64,000 nt of DNA, from the NCBI RefSeq assembly GCF_003573695.1, contig NW_020639929.1:1516406-1580405 (forward strand), written 5' to 3'. The stretch comes from Papaver somniferum. Its lineage: Eukaryota; Streptophyta; Magnoliopsida; Ranunculales; Papaveraceae. The position numbers and the translations under genes were made by a program. Shown in pieces: positions 1 through 10,499 of this stretch (positions are counted from its first letter, which is position 1; every line of letters starts with the position of its first letter). The notes under the pieces are model-generated. The model saw only the letters and a program-made list of their open reading frames with translations. It searched no databases and was not told where the DNA came from.

Positions 1-2
1 AT

Positions 3-890
3 GTCTTTGGGAACATTTTTCCTAATATTGATAACCTTAATAAGAAAATGAAATTTCTTCATTCCATTAATCCTTTGCCTATTCTTGAGATTAAGAATAC
101 TCAGAACAATTTAGAAATTTGGTATAACAGAGAGTATGATTATTGGAATCATCTTTAGAAAGATAAAATCATTTAATATTTTGACAGTAACACTTGTTAC
201 TTCCACCAATATGCCAATAACAGAAGAAGGATTAACCATATTCACATGCTTAGGGATGAAACTGGTCTCTGGATTGATGATAGCGCACAAATTCATAGGA
301 TGCTAATAAAGCACTTTAAAACCATTAGCACCACTAGTAAGGTGCAACACCTTGACACTCTAAATAACCTTATTGACCCTCATATCAATGAAGAGGAAAA
401 CAATAGGCTCATCAGAGTCCCTGATGAATTAGAGATTAAGAACATTCTGTTTAATATGAACCAATGGGGAGCTCCTGGTCCTGACGGCTATCCGCTGGGA
501 TTTATCAAAGAAAAATGGGAGGTTGTTAAAACTGACATTATTAACCTTGTCCAAGACTTCTTCAAAACGAAATACATTCTTAAACAAATGAATTACATTT
601 ATATAACTTTTATTCCTAAAGTTCAAAATCCTTCTACACCTAGTGACTTTCGCCCCATTAGCCTTAGCAATACTACTTATAAAATTATTTCTAAGATTAT
701 GACAAATAGACTAAAACCTCTACTATCTAATCTTATCTCTCAAAACCAATTTACCTTTATACCTGGTCGTCAAATTACGGATAATATCATTGGTGTGCAT
801 GAAATCCTGCATTCTATGAAGACTTTTAAGAACAAAACTAGTAATATGGCCTTAAAAATAGATCTTTCTAAAGCCTTTGACAGAATATAA
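3..890 (+). pseudogene. LINE ORF2, linker and N-terminal part of reverse transcriptase
   Basis: Frame starting at base 3. Two stops (near 157 and 174) precede an open stretch from 246. Recognisable RT landmarks are GAPGPDGYPLGF (usually 'GPDG.P..F'), FIPKVQNPSTPSDFRPISL, a KIISKIMTNRLKPLL block, QNQFTFIPGRQITDNI and ALKIDLSKAFDRI, the last holding the first catalytic Asp (DLSKAFD). The frame ends in TAA where the family usually continues with a DR(V/I)EW motif. Established: these motifs define the plant L1 RT fingers and palm. Confidence 0.9.
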
Positions 891-1779
891 TGGGATTTTT
901 TAAATCAAACTCTTCTTTCTTTTGGTTTTTGTGAAGATTGGTGCCACCTTGTTATGCAATGTGTTACAACGACTTCTTTCTCTGTTCTTTTAAATGGTGT
1001 GCCTGGTGATAGATTCATTGTTTCTAAAGGTCTTAGGAAAGAGTAACCATTATCTCCTTACTTTTTTATCATTTGTATGGAAGTGCTTTCTAAACTTCTC
1101 CTTAAAGCTGAAAACGATAAACTGATTTCAGGTGTCAAAGTTGCTAGAACTGCTCCACCTGTTTCTCATCTCTTTTTTTTGCAGACGATTGCTTTCTATT
1201 TGTGAAAGCTAGTCTGTATGAAGCTAAAAACATTGTTAACATCTTAAACATTTTTGGGGAAATGACTGGGCAAGTCATTGATTTTCAAAAATCCGGAGTT
1301 TACTTTACACCTAAGATTCACAATAAACATTGTAAAATCATTTCTAAAATTATTAAGATTGGGAAAATTTCAAAAAATGACAAGTATTTAGGAACTCCGC
1401 TTTTTTTGATAAAAATAAAGTTAATAGCTTTGAGCCTTTACTTAAAAAATACTATATTGTTCTACAAGGCTGGATTGGGAAGATGTTTAATCAAGTTGGA
1501 AACACTGTTTTAATCAAAAATGTTCTTAGTGCTTACCCTAATCACCAAATGCAGTGTCTTTCCTTTCCCAGAAAAACTCTTGATAACCTAGATAAGATTC
1601 AAAGGGACTTCTGGTGGCAAAAAAAGAATAAGAAGAAGTGTTATTATCCTAAAGCTTGGCCTAGTATCACTAAAGACATCCGTCAAGGTGGTATGAGAAT
1701 TAGAATTCCCCATAAGCATAATCTAGCCTTAATCACTAAGCTGGCCTGGTGGTTAATCCACAATCAGGATCAGATGTGA
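891..1779 (+). pseudogene. LINE ORF2, palm and thumb of reverse transcriptase
   Basis: Continues the RT after the stop at 888-890: WDFLNQTLLSFGF, then SVLLNGVPGD, then GLRKE followed by a stop where the family has 'GLRQGDPLSPYLF'. The catalytic ADD box is present in sequence (gcagacgattgc at 1178-1189) but is separated from the upstream frame by one extra T in a T run, so the frame shifts. The downstream part reads in frame from 1202 and, after another shift, from 1483 (NHQMQCLSFPRKTLDNL, DFWWQ, IRQGGMRIR), a typical RT thumb and connection region. Confidence 0.85.
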
Positions 1780-2268
1780 GATAAAATTCTAAAGCATAAA
1801 TACTTTAGGAATCATAATCCTTTAAGAAAAACTAGAAAGCATAAGATTTCTTGGATTTGGTCTAGTATTAAAAAAGGCCTAGAAGTGATTAAGTCGAATA
1901 GCATTGGAAGATTAATAATGGTGAGTCTACTAGTATTTGGTCTGACTTCTGGTTGACTAATCAAAATTATCTCTTGACGCCGATTTTACTGACAGTAATA
2001 TGCTTATGAAGGTGTGTGACTTAATGAATTATGAAGGAAAATAGGATATGAATATTATAAGCAAGTACATTGATACCTCTTTTCATAATGCTATTAACTT
2101 TGTAGCTATAAATCTTTGTCAGTAAGATATGATTAGATGGAAATCAACTATCTCTGGAAATTTAACTACTAAATATGTCTAAATTTCTTGACTAACCTGA
2201 TTATTGATAGGGATGAAGCAAGTTTTTGAAAGCAAATTTGGAATCTTAATATTCTTCCTAAAGTAAAT

Positions 2269-3180
2269 ATGTTCTGTTGGAAAGTTGTGTTTAATGCTCT
2301 AGCACTAGGGAAAAGCATGTCAAAATATGTTAAAGACTCTAACCCTTATTGTCTGCTTTGTGATTCTCATGATATTGAAGATGAAATGCACTTGTTTGTT
2401 AACTGTCTGTTTTCTAGAAAAGATTGGAATGCTTTTGAACTTAATAATATATATAATTATAGAGGAAATCAGGATATTATGCACTGGTTTAAATTTTGGT
2501 TGAACAATAAAGAGTTCAATGGCAAGCACAATTTAATTTCTTTTCTCATCTGGTCCATTTGGAAGTTTAGAAATAGTGTGCAGTTTGATAATGTTGTGCC
2601 TGATGTGCAAAAGCTAACATATTTAGTGAAAGTTTCCCACAAAAAATTCAATATTCCAGGGGACAACAAATCTAGTCATGATTCTGTCACAGCTAAGAAG
2701 TTATACAACGATAATCACATACATGAAAGATACCCTTATGATTGGTTTATTCATTCCAATGCCTCCTTTCTTGAAGCTGACTTTACTATGGGTTACGCAA
2801 TCTCAATTCTGGAAAAAACAAGAGACATGAAGCACTGTCGAGTAGGCTGCAGCTGGGCTTCATGCCCCTTAGACGCGGAAGCTAAAGCAGAAATTGAGGC
2901 TCTTAGGTGGCTGAAAGATTTGAATCTCAACAATTGCTGCATAGTTAATGATTGTCAAACATTAATGAAGATTATGAAAGGAGAATTCAGAAGTTCAACC
3001 TTGGAGGGCTCAGACAAGCATCTACAGATGTAAATTTTTCCTTACACTTTGTAACGGTTTCCTTTATGTGTAAAAATAGGAAGTTTGTAGACTTTGAAGA
3101 CAAACTAGCTAAGGAAGTAAGATCTAGGAGAATTAGTTACTTCTCTACGAAGAATTCGAGTGAAAATGAAAAATCCAATA
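2269..3180 (+). pseudogene. LINE ORF2, zf-RVT and RNase H remnant
   Basis: MFCWKVVFNALALG followed by CLLCDSHDIEDEMHLFVNC is the Cys/His cluster of the zf-RVT domain (C-x2-C...H-x-F..C) at about residues 27-48. Further on, FIHSNASF replaces the usual '.N.DGSF' of plant LINE RNase H, so the first catalytic Asp is lost. DAEAKAEIEALRWLKD and IVNDCQTLM correspond to the Glu and second Asp regions. A frameshift near 3033 leads to FVDFEDKLAKEVR, the remnant of the final 'N..AD.LA' motif. Confidence 0.8.
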
Positions 3181-3290
3181 TCCTAGACAAAGTTAATCTT
3201 GGATTAGCTCCATCTTGTATATTTTGTAAACTTCCTTTTGTATATTTTGTAAACTTCCTTCTATATGTAAATAAAAGTCTTCTTATTAAA

Positions 3291-3620
3291 AAGAAAATAT
3301 ATATCAATTATTTTATTTTGAAATGCAAAGAAGTTTATTCATCAGAAAAATTAGAAGGTACACAAAATTTATATCACCTAGATAAGTTACAAAGTAAGAA
3401 GTGATAAAGAGAAATAAATTAAATAATAACAAACTACCATCATAATTATAAACTTATAATGAGGATCAGATAAAATATTAGGCCAATTTTCGATAACATT
3501 CTGAAATCTTGGCATCTCAAATTGTTTAAAATACACACTACATGGTACTAGTACAATCGTTATCATGGTGGGAAGGTCGACCGAAGAAGAATCTGAAGAT
3601 GTGGTTTGTCAACGATTACT
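3291..3620. other. AT-rich noncoding stretch after the LINE
   Basis: No plausible gene. AT-rich sequence between the LINE tail and the foldback repeat. Nothing else recognised. Confidence 0.6.
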
Positions 3621-3624
3621 TTCA

Positions 3625-3975
3625 CATTCTGTTTAAGGAAAAGTGATATTTTCATCCCGTTTCGAAAAAAGTGATACTTTCATCCCGTTTCGAAAAAAGT
3701 GATACTTTCATTCCGTTTCAGGAAAACTGATACTTTCGCCTCGTCTCAGAAAAAGTGATGTTTTCGCTCTGTTCCAGAAAAGGTGATACTTTTTCTGGAA
3801 CAGAGCGAAAGCATCACTTTTCCCAAAACGGAGCGAAAGTATCACTTTTCCCTAAACGAGGTGAAAATATCACTTTTCCCGAAACGGGGCGAAAGTATCA
3901 CTTTTCCCGAAACAGGTAGAAAGGATCACTTTTCCTGAAACGGAATGCGAAAATATTACTTTTTATGAAACGGAA
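3625..3975. repeat. Foldback array of 27-28 bp units (MITE-like)
   Basis: Units of the form 'gtttc-gaaaa-aagtgatactttc-atccc' repeat head to tail from about 3640 to 3780, then continue in inverted orientation to about 3965. The centre is a perfect 20-bp inverted repeat (3762-3781 against 3791-3810) around a short spacer. Unit motifs resemble the 'cggagggag' terminal inverted repeats of Stowaway/mariner MITEs, and one 'gaaacggagggagtgc' lies at about 4100. Inferred origin: repeated insertion or amplification of MITE ends. Confidence 0.7.
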
Positions 3976-4256
3976 AATCAGTCGATCCATAAACCAAAAT
4001 ATGGTTGCATGATGCGTTATACATCCTTTGTGGTGATCTGCATAATGACAATGCATTCAATTTTCGAGAATTGTGCCTAAAATGAAAGCATCACTTTTCT
4101 TGAAACGGAGGGAGTGCATCTTTTTATTAGTTGCAACGGAAAATTATTTGATGCATAAACCAAAATATGGCTACATAAAGTATTATGTATCCTTTATGGT
4201 GTGGTTTGCATAATGAATATACATTTAATTTTCTAAAATTGTGTCTAAAATGATAA
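3966..4256 (+). repeat. Direct duplication of about 120 bp
   Basis: Sequence from about 3966 (gaaacggaaaatcagtcgat) to 4090 recurs at about 4133-4256 at roughly 80 percent identity by eye. Both copies contain 'cataaaccaaaatatgg', 'catcctttgtggtg' or its variant, and 'attgtg(c/t)ctaaaatga'. The intervening segment holds another MITE-end unit. Confidence 0.7.
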
Positions 4257-5445
4257 ATACCTCCGAATTTTTCGTAAAAACTCAAAATTTTATATTGTTT
4301 ATACTCATTGCATAGATTTTTTTATTACCTTTCTAACGAGATAAAATTTGTAAAATTTTAAGGGACGGATTTTTAGATATGTTATATTAAAATTTGCTTT
4401 CGAATTATACCCCTAAAAAATAGGATACATAATAGTAATTGAACTAAGAGGGAGGGATAATTGTGTCAAGTGAAAAAGACCAACCATAGACATTAAATCC
4501 AATCTTTTTGTCAATTGATGACTTAGGATTTACAAAAAAGTGATCATATAAAGATCCTCCCTTGATAAGCACGTAAGTGCTACATTCTATACCCATATTT
4601 ATATTAGTTAGGACTCGATATTTTGGCTACTGACATTATTTCAGTGCTTTTGTAGAAAGTATAAGCGAAATCAGATCATCCCGAGGATAAATGGCTAAAA
4701 AGAACCTAAATGGCATTTGCGGGCCACGACACCAGTTGGAGATATCTCAATTAACTGTGTGGTCTATTAACACAACATGAGGCTGAACCACCTGCTTAGT
4801 TAACATCTTGGCCAGAAGAAGAATGGGTGAAACAGAGCCTATGTTAGCTCAATCACGTGCTGCACTAGAGGGCAAGGATAGTGGACGACGTGGCATCATT
4901 CCCAGCTCCTCTCATATTAAGACAAAGCTAGCTGGTGGTCTTTTATTCTCAAAAGAAAAAGGATCTAAACAGAAACTTTATCGATTGAGTGTTTTATTTC
5001 TCTCCTTAGAAGCTGCGGCCATTTTCGCCGAGCTGAATAGAGATTTCGATAGCGTTTGTTGGTGATTTGAATTCGTGACAGAGGTGATGAAGATCAGTTG
5101 GTGGACTGAGAGATTGGTGCTGTCGTTGGTTTGAATGATATGGAATTGACCAGTTAACATGAATGAGTGGTATTTGGCCTGAGTTTGTGCCTGACGAGTA
5201 AACATCAAGAAATGAAGAGATATGTCGAGGATTGTGGAGATGCATGATAATAAGAAGAAGACGCTGAGAGTACAGAGAAGCAACGATGGCAATGGTGAAG
5301 TCTTATCGGTAGGGTATTCAGCTGAATCGGCTGCGACTGGTTATGTTGAAATGAATGGAGATGGAATTGATCTGCCGATACTCGAATGGAGGTGGTGTTG
5401 GAAAAAAATGGGTTTCACAAAGGATGAATGACACAGAGAAGAAAG

Positions 5446-5930
5446 TGTTGCACTCCAAAACTTTCAAGGCTTGTATAAATTTCTTTTAGACAAATATTTC
5501 TACCCTCCCAATAACAATTGGCGATTACAACAGGTATGTGAAATATTGCCTTCAGGATACAATGAAAGCCCTGCAACGAAAACTGAATTCAAGGTTTGTA
5601 CCCCTTGATTCAATCAAGAACACACAAAGAGATTTCTGATTTCTGATGATGCTTTTTTGAAATAGAGAAAACAGATTGATTTTTCTTATATGTTAAACGA
5701 AACTGGGAGAAGCTATTTATAAAGGGTTTTGCACCTGTTGGGAATAGGTTTTTTTTTTATTCGCCAACAGGTTTCTATTCACGAAACGTCAGGTTCCTTC
5801 ATCAACAGACATCAATGGTGTCTTTTGGATTCGAAATTTTCGAACAGGCTTTTATCGGCCAAATAAAAGCCTGGGGGGCGATGCCCCCCAGGACACCCCT
5901 TTGGTTAGCGGCGTTGAAAATATTCCAACA
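5446..5930 (-). repeat. Copia-type LTR (minus orientation)
   Basis: Runs TGTTG...CAACA on the plus strand, 485 bp. Read on the minus strand it starts TGTTGGAATATTTT, a common Copia LTR start, and has a TATAAATAG box at about 5715-5723. It contains a perfect 10-bp-arm hairpin (5870-5879 with 5883-5892). Flanking pentamers (gaaag and ggtgg) do not match, so it is not a clean solo LTR. The adjacent sequence up to 6520 gives no recognisable protein. Confidence 0.6.
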
Positions 5931-6523
5931 GGTGGCAGCAAAAGCTTGGACCGAACCGATGGTGATGAATCTCAGGCGCGAAGAGAGAGTGCAGTCAGTG
6001 GTGATTGTACACAGATCGTAGACGAAAATGAAGAAACGCAACAGAAGGTCAGAAATTGGTGGTGGCTACTGGCTAGCTCGTCTGATGATCACTGCAAGTT
6101 CTTGGCTTGAACTGAATTTGGTTGCAGATGATGATTAAGTGGGTTTCGAGATGGTTCGATGTGAAATGCTGTGTTCGGTGTTGGCTGAGATGGGTGCAAC
6201 CGGTGGCGGGTTCATTTCATTAGCAGTTGTCCAGAAGACGATATTCAGAAGATTATGTAAGGAGATTTATCTGGACATGGCATTAGTTTTGGAGACATTA
6301 TCACGGTGGATTAAGTGAACGCTGTGTGTTGGCAGACCAAGAAGAATGGATGCTGGTTGTTTAATGATGTTTACAGATTTCAAGTTCTTCTCAGTTGAAT
6401 TTTGGGGGTCTCTCATGGTCCGAAAGTGGGATCAAAATGCCACTTCTCGATTCAGAAATGAAGCCACAACAAGGAAGATAGAATACGTGTTAATGGCAAG
6501 GGTCAGAAAGCCAGCATCGGTTC

Positions 6524-6655
6524 TCGAAATTTTCGAACAGGCTTTTATCGGCCAAATAAAACCTTCAGTTCAAAAACCATAAAATATTCCAACATTCTCC
6601 CCAGGACACCCCTTTGGTTAGCGGCGTTTAAAATATTCCAACATTCTCCCCCTAT
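6524..6655 (-). repeat. Truncated Copia 3' LTR start plus polypurine tract, rearranged
   Basis: Repeats two pieces of the 5446-5930 LTR (cgaaattttcgaacaggc; ggacacccctttggttagcg) and ends in aatattccaacattctccccct. On the minus strand that is agggggagaa followed by TGTTGGAATATT, i.e. a polypurine tract followed by an LTR start. The segment 'aaaaccataaa...atattccaacattctcccc' occurs twice within 80 bp, so the junction was duplicated or template-switched. Confidence 0.6.
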
Positions 6656-7900
6656 TTTCAAAAACCATAAAACAAAGTTAAAACTTTTAAATCAGAGTGA
6701 CTGCATCACCGAAGTGACTGCCTACGTACCCGAGTGGGATCAAGCCAACGTAGTTCAAGCACAATTGAGACTAAGCATCATCGTTGAAATCAACACATAA
6801 ATGATAGGTATTTTTTGGATTTGAACCTTCACTTAGTGTAAGAAACTCAAAGCCTTATCGAGGTTCTATGGTGAAACCAGTCTTGAACCAAGTACCCCTT
6901 ATGATAAAACCGGAGTCTCCACACATATTGATTTCATAAAATCATGTGTTCTGTAGCCAAGCACGTTAATGGCCATGTGCTTATATCCTTGTTCATGAGT
7001 CTTCTTTAGAGAACGGTCTTCTTCTCTTAGGAAACGGCCTTATTTCCATACTCATATAGGTAAGTCTCGAAGGTGTTTCTGCGATACACCTTTTACTAAT
7101 CATAGACTCATTAAGGATTTACATCCATCCTATTTTCTTGCAGAAACCAGCACTAATAAGAAATGGGAAGTTTTTATATTAGTGCTCCATAATCCACATC
7201 CATAACTTGTTGGTACCACATTGAACCTTGTTTATCCTTTTCAAAACATAGGTTGGGTTTCTGCTATGGGAGATCAAACTTCCTTCACAGACCTTAGTCC
7301 CATTTCTTTCCTTTTTATTGAAACCACTGAACTTGGTAGACTTTTCGTAAACCACTGAGTTGGTTTCGCATGAGGTTTATGGCCAGAATCAGTTAGATGG
7401 TCACTGAATCAGAAGTTGGACAGTTGTCGTACTTGGGACAGGAAGTAGAATCGGTGCCATGGGTTATGAGAGCTGTGCTGTTTCGTTTGGATGTAAACTG
7501 AAGATAGCATACGAGAAGAAGCTGGTGGTGCGAGTTTATGTTCGAGTTTGAAGTTAAACTAGCACCGTTGATTAAGCTGAAGTTTGTGGCCCGGAGTTGG
7601 TGGAGAAAAGAAACAGGTGAAGAGACACGAAAGTGGTGTTATGGCTGCAGGCTGCAGATGGAGTTTGGAAAGAGCTTGGATTTGGAAATTGGTATGGATC
7701 TCTGTTGATTGGATTTGGGCCGATAAGTTGGGTCCAGTTGAACTGTAGCAAGACCTATATCTCTATCTCGCGGCAAGGAAAAAGAAGGTGGAGATTAGAG
7801 GCTGGCAGAGGGCCGAAGAACAGAAACTGGTAAAGAAAAAGGAGGCCGCGGAAATGTTTTGGACCTCAAGAAAAGGAGGCGACGAAGACGAAGACGATAT
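6656..7900. other. Probable Copia-derived internal noncoding DNA and rearranged segments
   Basis: No credible protein on either strand. The position upstream (minus strand) of the polypurine tract suggests it is the 3' internal untranslated part of the Copia element. Short open stretches at 7633-7833 and 7788-7970 have no recognisable domains. Confidence 0.35.
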
Positions 7901-8628
7901 TGGTTTAATCGTTTCTCCTTTTTTGTTAATATTTTTGATGGGTTTTAAGAAACCCTTTGATATGTTCTAATCCTTTTGTAGCTAGGGTTTTATGGAGAAA
8001 ACTACTTCTAGCAATAAGACCATTTGAATCGATATTAAATAAATTGGTATTAGGCTATATGAATTGAATTTGGAAATCCGATAATTATGGTTTATTGATT
8101 TTACGACTTTGTGTCGACACAATAGCCTAAGTTCGTTAATTCATGTAGGTTATAATTTTATGTGTTAGTATTTGATAATCCATGCTTAGGTTGATTCGAT
8201 AATTCTCTCGTAATTATAATTTAACAGGTCATGCTTAGAAACTGATGGGATATACTTAGGAGATGCGAGTTTATGATCGGAAATTATATCAATAATAGGT
8301 GTTGCAATAGAACAAAGCTATAAACACATATTTGGAATTAGAGTTCTTTTCGGAGCACAATTATAAATAATAGTGGAATTCATAGACCCTAATTACAAAC
8401 TCCTTCTCATTGTGTTTTATTAATCTTCGTTTCTTTTGTTTCATTCTTTTTACGTCCTTAATTCTAAAAATCCAAAAACACCACTGTCGGTTCATTTATT
8501 AGAGATATTGGTTACAGTATTTCCACCGCTCCTCGTGGGAACGACCCGTACTTGCCTATGTCTACATTGTAGACACCATGCAATTGCGGTTGTTATTATA
8601 TATAGTCATCTCTGATCCTATCATCCCT

Positions 8629-9744
8629 TATTTTGCTCGGTCGGCCCAAAAAAGAGATAGCCTTATAGCGAAACAGAATATACTAAAGAAATTCAGCCCC
8701 CATACCATCAATAATATTCTTATACGATTCCACGAATTAAGATTAGCTGCAGGTTCCATAAAAATCACCATCGCAGGCAAGTCCAGGACAACAACTACTT
8801 AAGCGAACAATTCCACAAGGTTCAGTTGCACGGGAACATGATAAACAAGTGGTAGCTGGTAGACCACCGACTACAAACTAATAGGGTTTAGCAGCATTAT
8901 TCTTACCTCAAATTGTTGTCATATGCGCCATTAATCTTACCTCAAATTGTTCTTCGATTGATCAAAAGTTTGCAGAAACCCTAATTCCCTCATAACTCAA
9001 AAGTAATTTCAATCAATTACATCTAATGAGTGGTTATTTCTCTGTAAATCATTGAATCGATTCATTCAAAAGAAATTCCATCAATTAAAAGTAATTGAAA
9101 CAATTCACCCAATTTCGTATTTAGGGTTACAGGTTAGATGATGATTGAATTATTCAATCAAATCAAAAACCTGTACTCTAAATTCGAAAGTGAGTATAGA
9201 ATATTCGAAATTTGGAGTGGAAATTGGTGAAGATGAACGGAGATTTAGATTGAGAAAGTATGGGTGATTTGTAGAAGAAGGCAGAGAAGACGAAATTGGT
9301 AGTAGTGGTGGTGTTTCAGTCGATTGAGAGCTTCAGGTGAAGATAGTGGTGGTGTTTCAAAAAACTGATGTTTGCGGCGGTGGTGATGGTGGTAGTTTGC
9401 GGCGAGGTGGAGGTGGAGTTTCTCTGGAGTTTGGGACGAAGAAGAAAACATAACGAAGGAGAAGAAAGAAGAAGGGAAAAAGAAAAGAAGGAAAAAAAAA
9501 AAAAAAAGGGAGGTTGCCGAGATTCGAACCTGCAACGTTTAGGTGACTTTACCTTGGATTTTACTAAACTGCCCCTCAACAATTACTACATTACCAACAT
9601 CCGTGTCCTTTTTTCTTCACACGAAATTTACGTGATTACCCATCGTATTTTGTTATATTTCCGCCAATTTGAGTGAGAAATAGAAGCATAGAGGGGCTCG
9701 TTGGTCATTTCAATGTTGGTTGAAAATGGTTTGGGACACCAAAA
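8629..9744. other. Noncoding AT-rich DNA
   Basis: Holds a short tandem motif 'cttacctcaaattgtt' (about 8905 and 8936), a GA/TC-rich tract at 9450-9510 and no supportable gene. Open frames in the purine-rich tract are low-complexity artefacts. Confidence 0.5.
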
Positions 9745-9845
9745 TCCAATCTTTTTGTGCAATTGATGATGACTTAGGATTTACAAAAAAGTGACCGTAT
9801 AAATGTCCTCCCTCGCTTCGCTCGGTCGGCCCAATAACAAATCTA
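9745..9845 (+). repeat. Paralog of the element G target site ('empty site')
   Basis: aatccaatctttttgtgcaa through ctcggtcggcccaataac matches, with small indels, the sequence left of G (4492-4562) joined to the sequence right of G (8629-8650). The G insertion point falls at 'cctccct'. This supports the G boundaries and its tccct duplication, and shows that both loci belong to one older dispersed repeat. Confidence 0.7.
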
Positions 9846-10093
9846 TATATTGACTTTATTAACGAGCACAAACAAAAATAATCATCCTTTAATAAATTTC
9901 CTTTTCTCAATATACTCTAGGTGAATATCCTGAAATGCACCTGAAAATATGGCAGGTGTGAAATAATGGAAAAGGAAAACGGAAAACATTGCACTCTTAG
10001 AGATGGAGTTATGGGAAGTAGAATCCTACTTCAAAGTGAAACATAATCGAGAAAAAATATCAAATCTGCTTCTACTGTGGGAATTATGAATAG

Positions 10094-10291
10094 CGCGTTT
10101 GGATACACATCTGTTTCTGATTTCTGCTTTTCCCAAAGTAAAAGTCAGAGGTAAAACCATTTTACTTCCCGAAAGGTTAATTTTTTTTGCTTCCAGAAAT
10201 CGTTTTGAAATTGTATATCCCAATTAACTTCTCATTTTTTTGTTTGGAAAAGTCAAAAAACAACTTAACTTCTGGATGTGTATTCAAACAG
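10094..10291. mobile_element. MITE of about 200 bp with inverted termini
   Basis: Left end gcgcgtttggatacacatct and the reverse complement of the right end (ctgtttgaatacacatccag) are near-identical inverted repeats. The internal sequence is noncoding. The target-site duplication is not clear, so the superfamily is uncertain; the terminal sequence resembles hAT-type plant MITEs. Confidence 0.5.
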
Positions 10292-10499
10292 TCTAGAACC
10301 CTCCTTTCTCTCAAACTCCTTCGGTCTGAATGTCTCCTTTTTCTCAAACTGGTTCCGTCCAAGTGAATCAACATTTGGCACTTGAGAAAAAACACATGGA
10401 GGACCACGGACTAAATTTCTTTTGATTTACTAATAACAATCATTTTTCCAGGGATGATAGAAATGTAAAAATACGTGTGTTTTCAAAAAAATCATTATA

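Larger units (their letters stand above)
1..3290 (+). mobile_element. LINE-type non-LTR retrotransposon, 5' end outside window, degenerate
   Basis: The plus strand reads as a broken ORF2 of a plant L1-like LINE. In order it shows the linker before RT (CYFHQYANNRRR, like the usual 'FFH..AN.R' motif), RT, a C-terminal zinc-binding RT-associated domain and a type I RNase H remnant. It then runs into an AT-rich tail with AATAAA-like signals near 3270-3290. Multiple stops and frameshifts show it is dead. No target-site duplication can be seen because the 5' end lies outside the window. Confidence 0.9.
4563..8623 (+). mobile_element. 'G': Athila-like solo LTR with nested debris, TSD tccct
   Basis: Begins TGATAAGCACG and ends GATCCTATCA, so the termini TGATA/TATCA match those of elements A, C and D. 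It is flanked by the 5-bp direct repeat tccct at 4558-4562 and 8624-8628. The first bases form a small hairpin (gcac...gtgc) as in the other LTRs. The right part (about 7900-8623) has the usual gypsy R-U5 look, with 'atgcttag' motifs and 'cgtgggaacgacccgtacttgcc'. No PBS, gag or pol is visible, so a solo LTR enlarged by later insertions is the simplest reading. Minus-oriented Copia LTR sequences lie inside it. Confidence 0.7.

Noticed and set aside
5441..5935. Clean solo LTR with target duplication for the Copia LTR
   Set aside because: Flanking pentamers gaaag and ggtgg do not match, so boundaries or history are more complex.
4808..7970. Host gene fragments suggested by several moderately long open frames
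   Set aside because: No domain, no consistent exon structure, and all lie within the element G LTR and Copia debris.
9245..9582. Phe/Ser/Leu-rich minus-strand frames and Lys/Glu-rich plus-strand frame
   Set aside because: Purine/pyrimidine tract artefacts with no domain, no conserved start context.
9510..9600. Minus-strand tRNA-like B box (ggttcgaatc) followed by a T run
   Set aside because: Only the T-loop-like motif and a short hairpin are present. No acceptor stem, anticodon arm or convincing A box at the right spacing.
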